From Mesostigma viride (lineage: Eukaryota; Streptophyta; Mesostigmatophyceae; Mesostigmatales; Mesostigmataceae), in the NCBI GenBank assembly GCA_009746045.1, contig RPFO01000102.1, positions 814,322 through 878,321 of the forward strand: DNA of 64,000 nt, written 5' to 3'. The position numbers were made by a program, and so were the translations under genes. A model generated the notes under the pieces. That model had not been told where the DNA came from. It was given only the letters and a program-made list of their open reading frames with translations, and did not search any database. Positions 42,801 through 54,371 of the stretch are shown one piece after another. Positions within the stretch are counted from its first letter, which is position 1. Each line of letters starts with the position of its first letter.

Positions 42801-45800
42801 TAGTACTAGTACTTATAAATTGTTCTCTTACCGCTGCTGGTCTCTCATTATGAGTACCACTTTGTAGTACTAGTACTTATAAATTGTTCTCTTACTGCTG
42901 CTGGTATGGTTACTTTCTTTTTCTGCCATGGCTCTTCTTGGCTTCTGATCCCCTAATCAAGCCTTCCTCAAAGACCTATGGCTTTGCAATGGGATTGTGA
43001 CACTGTTGACCCTGGGACTACTGGCTGGTGGTCGCTCCATGGTGCCACTACCAATGCTAACTACTGCTTCCGATGGTAACTACCGCTGCCAATGCTGACA
43101 ACCGCTATTAATGCCAACTACCGCTACCAATGTTAACTACCGCTGCAAATGCTAACTACCGCTACCAACGCTAATTACCATTCCCGTGCTTCTTGTCCCC
43201 CACCCAGGCCTCGCTCAAGGACCCGGAGACGCGCCGCCGCATGGAAGCCCAGATCGCCCAGAGCCAGATGGTCGCGGCGCAGATGGGCAGCATGCAGGAG
43301 CGCATGAAGTCGCCCGAGATGCAGGAGAGGCTTAAGGTGGGTTGTTGAAGAAAAGTCCTGGATTGCAAACGGTTGAAGCAAATGGTGACTTATGAGCGCA
43401 CCTCGTGTCTGCCGAGATGCAGGAGGAGCTCAAGGTGGGTGGTTAGAAGAGCGCTCACGGTCTAGAACTATGAAAGGGAACAATGGCCACTCGTGTGTGT
43501 ACCAAATCGTGTACCGGGAAGCCCAATGTGGGTGAATAAAGGGGATGCAATTGAGGATAGTGCGGAGGGAAGAAAAAGAAACAAAGCCGTCAAGGTGAAA
43601 AAAAGGCGCGTTATCATGTGCCTGTCTTGAGGTGCAGAAGAAGCACAAGGTGGGTGATAAATGGCCGAATAAGAGAATAGGAGGCATGGGGTGAAGAACA
43701 GGTCATGAACTTTCAAAGAGAATTTCAGTACTGTTTAAGGACCTCTTATATGCCGAGAAGCAGGAGAAGCTCGAAGCGGGCGGATGACAGGTGCTAAGCA
43801 GAGGTACCATGAAGCATGGGGGTAAACAAGGGTGTTTGATCAAGAGCAGAATGAAGGGGATATAAGAGCTCCCATGGAGCCCCTTGGAGAAACCGCCCAC
43901 CTTTTTCACAAATCAATCCAGCAAGCCAACTGGTAAGCCATGGCCCACCCCTGGTTCGTCTTGCAACTGCAAAGGATGTTTTCTTGATTTGTATGGCATT
44001 CTTCAACACTGCTGCCATCCTACCACTGCCTTTCTACATCCTTGTGGACTGCACGTTTCCCACTCAGCCGGTCTCGTGTAATCCACCCCCCGCGGTTATC
44101 GCCCCCTCACCCCATTTCATGCCTTCCTATGTACAAAATCCTGCCCGACTCCTCCCCCCTCTCCCCCCCCCCCCCCTCTGGCCCTCCCGCTTCCCACCAG
44201 ATACTGCTTTATTCTGCTCCCCCCCTCCCCTCCCCCTCCCCCAACAAACATCTGTAAATGCCTTGCTCACCCCCCTTCCTATCCGGGGGACACCTGTCAC
44301 TATTCCCCGCTCCCCTCCCCCCTACCACCCTTACTGCTAGTACGCTCTTCTCACCCTCACCCGCCCACCATTGCTGCAGGAGGAAAACATCCCAAACAGC
44401 ACAGCCTTGACTGTAACTATGTCATGCCTGCCCCCCCGCCCCAGAAAAATGTCTGTCCCACCGCTGCCAAGCTCATGTCCCTTCCCTGACGGCTATTATT
44501 GCCACCCACCCACCCCCACCCCCAGGCGCTGGAGGAGGATCCAGAGCTCAAGGACGTGGTCGCGGACATGCGCGCCAACGGCCCCCAGGCGCTCCAGAAG
44601 TACTGGAACGACCCCGTGGTGCTCAAGAAGATGGCTGCCAAGATGGGCAACGTTATGCCGCCGCCCGCGGGCGCGGCGGCTGCTGCTGCGATGGCGCGCC
44701 CGCCCGGTGTCAAGCCTCCGGAGGTCAAGGTCAACTCGCTGCACGATGCCGCCAAGTGAGTGAGCCCTTTGTGGCCGGCATGTGGAAGTCACCCATTAGT
44801 TTGTGAACGCGGGGTGTCATGGGTAGTTTGTGAACGCGTGAATGGAATGATCGTGGTCCCCTCGCCGCACGATGCGGCTGTGGTTAGACCCTTCTTTCTA
44901 GGTTTGTCTGTTATTTAAAGACATCATTTGAGCGCATCTGTAGTTGGTTAAGACACGGCAGTAGAGGCAAGATAGTGAAGCCGTAAGTAGGTCAGTACAA
45001 AGAAGTAAGGATTATGGTAAGAATTAACCAAAGGAAACCAAAGGAAAAAGTGAGTGGAAGGGGGAAATGTAGAAACTGGTGGCTCGTTTGGTACCGGGTA
45101 GTGGTTAGATGCGTGCCAGCGTGGGCCCCAGGCAGAGCGGGAAAGCCTGCTGGCTGGGCCGACACCAGCGAGTGAGCGGCTGCTAGTGGTTAGAAGGCGG
45201 CCATGCACTTGTGATGACACGGCTCTGGGCGATACCAAGAGCGTGCCAAGCGCGGCTTTTCTACCATGCTCCCGCACCAACGTACCCCCCCCACAACACT
45301 CCTCACCTTCATGTTTAAGAATAAGGTCCGACCAACCCAGAGCTGCGTTCTTATATGTAGGGAGTCAAGCCAGGGCTCAGGAGCTGACAGTGGATGTATG
45401 ACCTCCGATTCTTAAACGGGGAATCTTCAGGGGGCTAATTAGCAGCCTTTTATTCCAGCCTGCCTTAAGACGTTTTTGCCCAACACCAGCGCTGCGACCT
45501 TAGTCCAAACTTTCCAAACTCCAGGGGTTCTAAATCTTCAACCTGGGATCCTGCAACATGAAGAGGGAGTACACACTAGACCCCTTAACCCTGTAGCCCT
45601 ACCTTTTACGTCCGATGCACTCCACTGCCCATTTGTCTCGTCTTGTGGCTCTCACCTCCCCGCAACTCCACTGGTGCAGCGATACAGAGGCACTTCTAGT
45701 ATCGTGCAACATGCCCCCTGGCCTTATGACCTGCGCGTCGAGTATATCCAGTCGCCCTCCTCCCTCCTCTTCCCACCGTTTCTCCCAACTCCGACGACAC

Positions 45801-46348
45801 GGAGGCTCACCCGTACCATTTACCCTCTACGTTACTCCACATAATTACAAGTTCGACACCATATAGTAACACGCCGGCTCTTTTCTCTCCAAATGCACCG
45901 ATGCCCGCTCTCCCTCCTGCTCTTCCCCCCCCTTTTAAACTGCCCCCCCAGGTACAACGACACGGAGGCGGCTGAGGACTTCATCGCGATCGGCAAGGAC
46001 GTGAACGAGAAGGACGCCGAGGGGCGCACGTGCCTCCACTACTCGGGCGCGTTTGGCTCCGTGGCCGTGGCCAAGCTCGTGCTCGCGACTGGCAAGGTGG
46101 ACTTTGCGGCTGTCGACCCCAAGGGGAACACCGCGCTCCACTACGCGGCGGGCTATGGGCGCGCCGAGATCGTGGAGCTCCTGCTGGACGCCGGCGCGGA
46201 CGTGAGCATCAAGAACGGGAGCGGGAAGACCGCAGCCGAGCTGGTCAAGCTGGATAGCCGCAACCCGGTCGCCGCACAGACGGATATAGTGGCGAGGCTC
46301 GAGGGGGCGGCCGCCGGTGGCAAGAAGCCCATGTTCACCGACCAGTGA
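39839..46348 (+). CDS. AKR2-like STI1/ankyrin-repeat protein, possibly plastid-targeted (5 exons)
   Basis: Spliced gene with exons 39839-40237, 41704-41814, 43208-43336, 44526-44755 and 45952-46348, all GT-AG, giving 421 residues. Residues 1 to about 55 are Ser/Ala/Arg-rich with hardly any acidic residue, like a chloroplast transit peptide. Exons 2-4 form helical STI1/Hop-like segments (DDPVMKKRLEEIK, MKSPEMQERLK, LEEDPELKDVVADM, LQKYWNDPVVLKKM). Exon 5 holds ankyrin repeats (DAEGRTCLHYSGAFGSVAVA, KGNTALHYAAGYGRAEIVEL). The C-terminal two thirds match plant AKR2, a cytosolic receptor and chaperone for chloroplast outer-envelope proteins. AKR2 itself has no transit peptide, so this may be an organellar relative. 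Introns carry tandem repeats. Lysine at the last junction is split AA|G. Confidence 0.88.
42378..42425 (+). mobile_element. 16-bp retroposon micro-insertion with 16-bp duplication
   Basis: GCTGGTTGTCTCCTTG (42394-42409) is the terminal tag of the Penelope-like element. It is flanked by ATATGTGGCATTCACA and ATATGTAGCATTCACA, which differ at one base. It lies in intron 2 of the AKR2-like gene. Confidence 0.65.
42651..42906. repeat. 64-bp tandem repeat, four units, in AKR2-like intron 2
   Basis: Each unit contains TCTCATTATGAGTA, a palindromic AGTACTAGTACT and TTACCGCTGCTGG. Units start at 42651, 42715, 42779 and 42843. Confidence 0.92.
43045..43185. repeat. 18-bp degenerate tandem repeat in AKR2-like intron 2
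   Basis: About eight units of the type CTACCGCTACCAATGCTAA lie shortly before exon 3. Confidence 0.8.
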
Positions 46349-47138
46349 AAGGAACTAATTAGCGATGGGGATGGGACCTAATCCCCCTGTATGGTTGCGC
46401 CCATGCTCAGGCTTTGGCCGCAACACCTCTTGCCCCTCCTGTCAGAAAGGTTACTTACGCGCGGGGTCATGGACTTGTAGCCGTTTGGGTTTGATTTTTT
46501 GGAGGGCCCGGGGGCAGCGCGCTGCTCAGTCTAGCGCATATGCTGGCCCTTGGCTAGGGATGCGCTAGCGGGCTGGAAGTAGAGGGATAGTTGCCAGGTG
46601 GATGGCTGGGCTCCCCAGGTTATCTGCATAATCGTTGGGCCATGTCCTGGTAATAGCTGACTTGTCGCAGTTTTTTGTGCGCAAGCGCTCCACTGGGCTG
46701 TATTCTTGGTAGAGTGGCTGGTGAAGTCCACCAGCGCAGGTTAAATAAAGTGGACAAAGGATTAGATGCTGCATCATCGTTGCTGCGGCACGCTCTTGTC
46801 TTCCCAAACAAGTAAAACTTTGAAATAAAATTTCTTAATTTGCTCAATTCTTAGAGACGACTTACTATTCTTCGACGCAATGTTGCATGTAATTCCTTCA
46901 AATTTATTCACTCATTCTTACTAACTTTGTCATCCATAAGCACCCAAGGCTTGAAGGTGCCCGTATGCGGTGCATGCACACATGCATCACATGCACACAC
47001 GCAGTCCAGCAAAAGCTGACCATCATTTGCATGATACTTGCATATCTGGTTGTCTCTTTGATATGCTGCCAAGATTTATTTGACATCTAAATATTGCTGA
47101 TATAGATCTCCGGACCAAAGTAAATGAATTTACTAAGA
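46349..47138. other. 3' flank of the AKR2-like gene
   Basis: No gene is seen. The tag GGTTGTCTCTTTGATAT (47048-47064) of the Penelope-like element lies here, facing the opposite-strand copy that starts at 47145. Confidence 0.5.
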
Positions 47139-47144
47139 GGATAT

Positions 47145-47844
47145 CAAAGAGACAACCAGCGCAGGCCAGAAGTCGGGAGAATCCGGACCATGGTAGCTCG
47201 AGCCTGCCGTTATCTTTTCCGCGTTTTCGAGTCGTTCAGGATGATGAAGATGAATGGTGATGGAAATGTGTATCCTTGTGCATTGAAATTATGGCTGGCT
47301 TACGTGTGGAGCGACTAGATGACCTAGACGGTGGGGACGGAAACAGCATGCTTGATCAGGGCGTGTGTTTCTAGCCTAACTGGCCGGGAGTGTCTAGTGG
47401 TGAGCACCATTGCTGCGATCGCTCTCCCACCATTTACGAGGAAATACCCGCAAATGGAAAACCACAGAAAAGGTCTAGCTAGTCAGTCATCACGTTAGCC
47501 ATGCCATGATTCCAAACGTCCAAGAACTGCACACGGTGCAAAGGCAAAGAGCCGGAGGACAGCACTTTCAAATGTGCGGCGGGAACCAAAAGCCCGCGGA
47601 TGCCAGAAAACATCGTGTTGCGGCAGCGACGCGACGATGTGGACAACGAATCCAGTGCCAAGCTCGGAACGGCCGCAAAGGAGATCTGGCATCACAGGGT
47701 TCAGATGTGCGGAGATACTATGCGATCCAGCCGGTCCACGACCTGTTTGTAGAGCTTGTGCCAGGGGGCAGCACCGAACAGATGTGGGTGACGTTGCAAA
47801 AAACATCGGACTTGACGGAGCATAATGGCTCGGTCATAGTCTTT
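47145..47844 (-). mobile_element. 5'-truncated Penelope-like element, copy 2
   Basis: Near-identical, inverted copy of 21230-21921, truncated inside the RT C-terminal coding region. GGATAT flanks both sides (47139-47144 and 47845-47850), consistent with a short target duplication. The tip of the element is at 47145 (CAAAGAGACAACC). Confidence 0.85.
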
Positions 47845-47852
47845 GGATATAC

Positions 47853-47970
47853 CAATTAATTAATTTATTAGACTCGTGCTCCCGTTGGGGAGTCACGGAG
47901 CATTAACCCCGATGGATGGATGGATGGATGGGTGCAAACAGTCCTACCGGTCTAATCTATCCTATACCAA
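47853..47970 (-). mobile_element. 5'-truncated LINE 3' end (about 118 bp)
   Basis: Shares AGACTCGTGCTCCCGTTGGG, CGGAGCATTAACCCCGATGG and a GGAT tandem tract with 52976-53060, the 3' end of the LINE downstream. GGATATAC lies on both sides (47845-47852 and 47971-47978). The right copy ends one base before the stop codon of the PC-esterase gene, so the insertion landed at the very start of its 3' UTR. Confidence 0.75.
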
Positions 47971-47979
47971 GGATATACG

Positions 47980-49233
47980 TCATATGGCGCGGCCGGCAAT
48001 GGCGTTGTACAGCAGCCAGTTCCACGAATCCACCACGCTCGGGAGCTTATAGTGTAGGCAGTCCCTCTTGGCACCCTGGACATGGGAGTCTGGCCGCGCC
48101 TCCGTCATGGCTACCACATCCAAGAGCGTGACGCCAAATTTAGCAGCGAGCTTGCGTTCGATCGAATTAATGGCAGGCACGCGGTCCCACTCGTACTCCG
48201 GATGGTCATCCGGGTGCTCTGCTAAATAGTCTGCATAGCTACCACTGATAGGGGACGCTGTGGCATTCTCACACCGGGGGTGGCCGCGCGTGGTCAGCCG
48301 GTAAAACACTTGGCCATGATAGTTGTTGTGTAGGTAGGAGAACGCAACTGCAAGGCCCTCCTGGAAAGCAACATCGCTTCGGCCCCTCAGATGGATCCCT
48401 GTGTTCAGGACAAGAATGTGGAAATCCTTGAGCCGATCGACCCAAGGGAAGCTATGGTAGATATCCACCGCAAGCTTTTCGGCACCTGAGGGCAAGTCCC
48501 ATGAAAAGTAGGACAGATTGGCCGCATTAGCCGATGTGGTCAGTGCTTTCCACTCGGTGGCGGCAATCGGCGCGAGGACGTCGTTCCTGACGAACGCGAT
48601 CGAGGACAGGTTGTTGCAGATGCCAATCGGCGTCCCCCACGAGTGCTCCGGTGTCCAGGGTGACCCTACCAGGCTCGCCCCGATTGTGAGGTACGCGAGC
48701 GAGTGGAACTGGGTCCCTGTGATCGAGTCGCCGACGAACAGGATCGATCTCCCTGCCAGGGATCGACAGAGGCTGTCCGTCTCGAAACTCAGGAGGTTGC
48801 AGGGGCCAGAAACAGCCCAGTCGCATGTCGAGGCCTCACAGGATGATTCTGGTGTTTGAGTGCTGCCTCCCGGGTCGACCAGCGCACAACCCATTCCGGT
48901 GGAGCTTGGGTGCCTTCTTGTTGTGTAGTTCATGCCGATCCCAACATTACTGCTGATGCCACAGGGTGCGCGCTGCCAACGGCCTTTCGTGTATGCATAC
49001 GACGTGCAGGGTGGGGTTTTCCGAACGGGTATAACTCGAAGCAAACGGCGATCAGGCAACTGAAAACTACCTTGGCTGATCACCCCGCTGGATGCCAGCG
49101 ATTCATCATCGTTCCCTGAAGCGGCCCGGGGGGCTCGCACGGCAGGCCGAAGACCCCATGTTCCAACCGTGAGAAGGGCCGCCACTATAACGAGTACGCA
49201 ATGCTTCTGCCGAGTGATACTTACAATCCTCAT
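47980..49233 (-). CDS. PC-esterase (TBL/ESK1-type) acyltransferase-like protein
   Basis: Intronless, 417 residues. I chose the first in-frame ATG at 49233; the open frame extends 12 codons further. The N-terminus is a short basic segment and one hydrophobic span (VLVIVAALLTVGTW), as in type II Golgi proteins. Cys-rich and linker sequence follow, then the SGNH/GDS box ILFVGDSITGTQFHS near residue 165, and a C-terminal box DCLHYKLPSVVDSWNWLLYN that supplies the DxxH catalytic pair. Plant TBL proteins with these boxes acetylate cell-wall polysaccharides, and similar PC-esterase domains occur in algae and fungi. The substrate cannot be inferred. Retroposon ends abut its stop codon. Confidence 0.85.
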   Translation of the reverse strand: MRIVSITRQKHCVLVIVAALLTVGTWGLRPAVRAPRAASGNDDESLASSGVISQGSFQLPDRRLLRVIPVRKTPPCTSYAYTKGRWQRAPCGISSNVGIGMNYTTRRHPSSTGMGCALVDPGGSTQTPESSCEASTCDWAVSGPCNLLSFETDSLCRSLAGRSILFVGDSITGTQFHSLAYLTIGASLVGSPWTPEHSWGTPIGICNNLSSIAFVRNDVLAPIAATEWKALTTSANAANLSYFSWDLPSGAEKLAVDIYHSFPWVDRLKDFHILVLNTGIHLRGRSDVAFQEGLAVAFSYLHNNYHGQVFYRLTTRGHPRCENATASPISGSYADYLAEHPDDHPEYEWDRVPAINSIERKLAAKFGVTLLDVVAMTEARPDSHVQGAKRDCLHYKLPSVVDSWNWLLYNAIAGRAI

Positions 49234-50387
49234 CAGCGCCTGGAGAGTGTTACCAGGTCTCACGCGCACGCATTATGGGGTTGGAGCAGTAGAATCGCAC
49301 ATGTGCGGATAATGGCGCTGGCACGATCCGTACAAGACATAACATGAGTTTACCACTGAAGTAACATTTTAACAGCCAATGCACGTGTGACAAAAAAGGA
49401 GCTAGCAGTTAAGGTGTCGTTGCGATGGCGACCACTGACGACAGCGGACTGCGGAGGGGATGTGCAGATCGTAGAGATGACAGGGAGGTGAGGTGCCAAT
49501 AAAGGCGCAGAGACACGACAGTCCTATCCTAAAATTCAGACACGTTACCGTATCATTGACGCAGCGCCACCAATGTTCGTCTCCGTTTACTCCCACAGAC
49601 CAAACGAGTGCAGCCGGCTAGGAAAGTAGGAATGGTGCACGCCAAAGGCAAGAGCTTCTGTGGCCACGGTTCTTCCACGGTTCTTCAGGCCCTCGAAACT
49701 GCATGAAGGCAATGATGCAAAGACCGCACGTGCCAGCGACTTGACATTTGACAAACCGTCGTAGGCAAAGCTGCGACAAGACGAGGACGCCCACAACACT
49801 GACGTGTCAACGACTACTAGGTAAAGTTCACGTCAAGTATTAGCCTCGCAAAAGGCGAATAGGGCATACATAAATAGGCATAGTACTTAATAGTAGTTAG
49901 TAATTTTATGTAGAGAGTAGAGGCCTGCTAGAGGTAGCAGTTTACCCAGACAACACCCTGTACCCAAACGGCGGTGTGACGCGGGACGCGACGCGTGGGG
50001 ACTGGGGACCCGCGAGATCTGAAAAGCCCGCGCTTGCGTGTCCTGTTCGACGATGATACGCGGCGCTCCATGCTGCCGTGATACTCGGCGGATTTCTGCT
50101 GGACGATCGACTCGCGTTTGAGAGGAGCACTGTGAGACTACTGTGAGCGGGCACCCCAGGCATCGGACATTTTCGGGCATTTTCATATCGCCTATCCCAG
50201 TGTGTTTCACCAATATTTGCGTCAAAATAGTCACGCCTCGTTGCGTATTTGCGAGATCCTAGTTGTCGTCTTCGAGCCATAATGGAAGCTTGATTGCTAT
50301 TGAACGACAAAAGCGGCGTTGGAAAATTTTGGTGCAGACTAGGAGCGACGCAGTCCAAATTAGCGATAAGATCTCCTCTGTTCCGCC
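49234..50387. other. Intergenic region between divergent PC-esterase and coiled-coil genes
   Basis: No gene is confidently supported. The two flanking genes are divergent, so their promoters should both lie here. A minus-strand frame (ATG near 50280, MARRRQLGSRKYATRRDYF) could be a small exon but has no support. Confidence 0.4.
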
Positions 50388-51895
50388 ATGGACACGGCAG
50401 TTACCCCCCCCCCAGGCCAACGGCCCAAAATGCCCCAGGTGAATCCGTCACCTAACGTATTGGGGGCTATCCACAATGTCACTCAGAGCGGAGGATTCTC
50501 AGCCCAGGTTCGGAAGAAGAGCTACGCCATTTCGGAAGAAGAAGCGGCTGCCAACATGGGGAATTTAGACTTGGCGTCTCAAAACTCAATGAAAGGCAAC
50601 AATCCTGCCTTCGACATGGACGATTCGGCATGGGGGAAGTCTGCATGGAACACCTCGTTCAACAATCCCAGCCAGGCAGGTATAGACCTTGAAGAAGAGG
50701 TCCGCCGGGAGAAGGAGAAGAAAGCGGCCGCTGCAGAGATGCAGAAGTTAAGGGATCAGGTGGCAGCTCTGGAGAAGGCGCGAGCAGAGGACAAAGCTAG
50801 GATTGACGCTTTGGAAGCAGAGAATGCACAATTGAAGAAGCAGTTGGGCGGCATCCAGACGGAAAGTGACGCAGAAAAGGCGACATGGATGCAACAGCTG
50901 GAAGCCCTGCAGTCGGAGAAAATCTCAGTCGACGTGAAGCTGAAGGACGTCTATGCATTGAAAGAAATCTTCGAAAGCTACGTTCCGAATCCATTCTCAT
51001 CCGCTCTTGTCAAGCTCATGGACGGGTCAGCGGCCGTGGAGCAGCTGGGGAAAGAATTAGAAGAGTTGGAGAGGAAAGGAGAAGCTGATGCTGCTGGCCG
51101 GGTTTGGGTAAAGAAGAGGTGCGTTTTGTATTGGAAAGATTGCGAGAAGTGTGTGGGAAACGTTCTCTGAAGTTTTTCAACCTTCTAGTCTGCTGCTTTA
51201 TTGGTAGACCTTTTGCAAACTGCTAAGTACCATCCCACAGGGCTAGTCAACACATTTCCTAGTTCAAATCACCCCCGGTGGCGTACATTTTGCAATATCA
51301 TCGCTGTCGATATACTATCGTATGTCACACTATTATTTTAGAGAAATGAAGGCAAGTTTGCTGCAACGCTGCGTGGCTGTGACTTGCCCTTTACCAGCAG
51401 GATTTTTCGGATGACTAATTGCCCACATATTCACTGGACAACCGTCCATTTCCTCCTGCTTTGTCCTTCGGTCGCTCTCGTTCTCCATTCGCTAGCTGCT
51501 TTAGACATTAGGCAGGTACCTATTCTGGCTAGCTTATTCAAGGGGGAGTAGACAAGTTTATCTGGCTAGCAGTTTTATGGGCAAGTGGGCAGGTTTATCT
51601 GGCTGGCTGGCTCACGGGCACATAGGCAGGTTTCTTTTTTTTCGTGTTGGCTCTTCTCCCTTACGGCGGACCTTGTCTCACTATATACGCTTTTGGATTA
51701 CCTAGGTTTCCAGTTTGAAAGTTATTCAAGGCGATTCTTGGGGCTTGGACTTGTTGTGAGCAAAGGGCTTTTCCATGCAACTATGCTGACTTTAATATTT
51801 GTTGCTGCTCGCGGCCACGCAGGCCCAGCAAGCTCAAGTTCATCGCAGGGACCACCTGGCTGCCACCTGTCCCTGTCGAGACGTTGAGGCACTGA
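50388..51895 (+). CDS. Coiled-coil protein of unknown function (two exons)
   Basis: Exon 1 is 50388-51118 and exon 2 is 51823-51895, joined by a GT-AG intron that splits an Arg codon (AG|G). The spliced protein has 267 residues and ends with KLKFIAGTTWLPPVPVETLRH. Without splicing the frame would run 17 codons into the intron. Residues 1-100 are Pro/Asn/Ser-rich and probably disordered. About residues 103-185 form a coiled coil (EEVRREKEKKAAAAEMQKL, LEAENAQLKKQLGG). A conserved-looking module follows (VYALKEIFESYVPNPFSSAL, VEQLGKELEELERKGEADA). Codon use is gene-like, unlike the nearby repeats. I do not recognise the family. Confidence 0.7.
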
Positions 51896-52961
51896 GCGGA
51901 CAGTGTCGGGAAAACCTTAAGCCTCACCATCCCCCCCACAAAAGGGGTTGCCTCGAAGCGGTAGCTGCAGGCAAGGGAGGTTTCTCCGCCCGCTGCACCT
52001 GCCGTCATTGAGGCATTTACTGTCCGTGGTGGCCAAATGTTGCTGTCACTATACAGCCCGTTTGTGCCGCTCCACCTTGGGGGTCCCTACAGGGGCGGCT
52101 GCATGGGGTGGAGCGATCGTATTCGACCCGTTTCCCCACAGATGTTGCTACGCCCCAGTAAGCTGATCCAAAAGACAATGAGGTTATTGAAATGGATGAG
52201 CTTACCCTCGTGGAACGTGGTCTGATCCAGTCACATTTTAGATGATGTTGGTTGATGGCACACCGGTCGGTGTACGTTGGAGGAAGGCACGTTGAAGAAG
52301 CTTGTGTTGGACATTGCTGTTGGCCCACGCCTCCCATTCATTCATTTATTGATTCGAGTTTCCATAAACTGCTTTTGATCGCATGTTGCGTTCCTTTTCC
52401 CAGCATGCTTTTCATAGGGTGCCCTTCATCGCGCATGCCACATGTGAGGTCGTGTCATGTTGCAGTGTACGTGCAGCTGCGCAGAGGTTCTCATTCGTGC
52501 AGCAGTTGACGTGCGATAAATAGAGGCACATGCCTACTAGAAATTGGTTAAGTGAGACAATATTAGCAAATCATGACTTTGAATCCAATACTCGTGCATG
52601 AATTTTGCATAATCAAACTACCAGACAAGTTCCATGCATGGCAACCCAAAGGTAACCCCCAACACACACATGCGTGCAGGCAGCGCTAGTTGTTCTACAT
52701 CAAGCGAGAAGTTTGGCATGCACACAAATTTTGCAGGTAGCAGTCTGAAACTCGGTCTGAATGCTAGACTTGACCACTGTGGATAATTAACTGCTTCACT
52801 AGGCCTGTGCTGGCATGCATGAGTTACAGTTTACACATGTTTAGATTGAAAAGTACATGCGCACACTTGCACGACCCACCCATGGTCATTTTATTTACGT
52901 TCACCTGAACTTGTCAGTAACGCTGATAGTACAGAAATAGACAGGCCTAGGTCTGAGTTGA
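51896..52961. other. 3' flank of the coiled-coil gene
   Basis: No gene or strong repeat is recognised. Confidence 0.4.
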
Positions 52962-53100
52962 CAAGATTAATTAATTAGACTCGTGCTCCCGTTGGGGAGT
53001 CACGGAGCATTAACCCCGATGGATGGATGGATGGGTGCAAACACTCCTACCGGGCTAATCTATCTACATCAGCTACCTACGACATCTATCTAACAGCATT

Positions 53101-53490
53101 CTAACTACAACATCTATCTAGGCTGCCTAACGGTGCCCTAGGGGAGCTGTCTGGCGTGCCTCCCCCGGGTTTGCACACGCGCGGGCGCTTCCCCACAGGG
53201 GGGGGCTCGTTGTCCTCTATGACCTGGGCCCACTTGGCCTTGTCCATCATCTTCTTCCAAATCACGGAGAGGCCTAGGCCCCCCATGTCCTCTACTAGCT
53301 GTTCTTTGAAGGTGCGGGCCTTGCGGCGTCTAACATCAGGGGGCCCGCCCCACGTCAGGAGGTGCCAGCCAGGCTGAGCTGGTCGCAGTCCTGCGGGGGG
53401 GCCACGTGAGGTGTCTACCTGGTTGGTGCGAGCTAGGTGCCCTACTAGCTGCAGGCGCCGCTGCTTAATGGTGCTGGTGATATATGGCAT
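53101..53490 (-). pseudogene. LINE ORF2 C-terminal end
   Basis: Frame-shifted continuation of the RT frame: RRLQLVGHLARTNQVDTSR resembles the usual 'LRWLGHVLRM' block after the RT of LINEs. It ends at 53101 just before the 3' UTR. Confidence 0.7.
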
Positions 53491-54371
53491 GCCCTGGATA
53501 GGTCCTCATTGCGGACATGAGCAGCATATCCTACTCTGAAAATGGAACGCAACATGTTGGTGACCGCGCCGTCCAGCTTGCGGGCCAGGTCGGCGGTGAG
53601 GGTCCACGTCTCGGCTCCATACGTGAGAACAGGAAACACGAGGACCTTGAACAGGTCCTGTTTCTCGATCTTGCCCAGGGGCTTGCGCCACAGGGCCCGG
53701 TACTGGCGTAAAGCGTGCCAGGCGAGGGAGATGCGATGGTCCACATCGGCCTCACAGCTGGGGAGCAGGCTGCCCAGCAGCTTGACGCGGTCCCGATACA
53801 GGACTGGAGAGCCGTCGAGGAGATAGAGGGGTGGCGGTGAGTGGGTGAGCCCGACTGCCAGGGCCTCTGTCTTCTTGCTGACCTCAAGCCCCACTGCCCG
53901 AGCCTTGATAGCCAGGCAGTCAAGCCATGTCTGCACGTGCCCAGTGTCCTCGAAGAGGGTGGTGTCGTCTGCGTAGATGATGTCTGCCAGCCGAATTTCC
54001 GTGTCCGCTCCGCCATGCCAGAATTTGTTAGCAACCTGCGCCCCTGGTTCCCTACCCACGATGCGGGCCGCAAATCTCTTGCGCGCCTGAATCATTACGT
54101 ATTCGACAACAATAATGAACAGGTAGGGCGACAGCACGCAGCCCTGCCACACACCCTTCTGTAAAGGGCATGGTGGCGTGGTCCCGTAAGAAGTGCGCAC
54201 CGAAGTGGTGGACCCTTCATACAGGTTGCGGATGACAGCAATCAGGGGGCGGGGGATCCGGAACAGCACGAGGATGTCCCAAAGCGCAGGCCAGAAAACC
54301 GAATGGAAGGCTTTGATGAAGTCCACCAGCACAAGGTGGGGTGGTTTTACCGGATTAGGATACATTTGCAC
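53445..54371 (-). pseudogene. LINE reverse transcriptase fragment
   Basis: The frame reads LVLVDFIKAFHSVFWPALWD (RT motif A), GVWQGCVLSPYLF (motif B), RLADIIYADDTTLFED (catalytic YADD) and GLEVSKKTEALAVG (motif D region), then the thumb and linker (TYGAETWTLTADLARKLDGA). This is a non-LTR RT. The fingers domain and any endonuclease are missing upstream. The frame ends at 53445, while downstream coding continues in another phase. Confidence 0.85.

Larger units (their letters stand above)
52962..54371 (-). mobile_element. 5'-truncated non-LTR retrotransposon (LINE)
   Basis: The element keeps the RT C-terminal part, the 3' coding end and a 3' UTR with a GGAT tract and an ATTAATTAATTAG end. The 5' boundary lies near 54360, where a 12-bp-arm hairpin (TAGGATACATTT / AAATGTATCCTA, 54357-54390) is found. 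The 3' tail recurs at 47853-47970. Confidence 0.8.

Noticed and set aside
49942-50358. 138-codon minus-strand frame containing MARRRQLGSRKYATRRDYF
   Set aside because: No family match and composition typical of random GC-rich sequence after the first 45 residues. It lies in the shared promoter region of two divergent genes.
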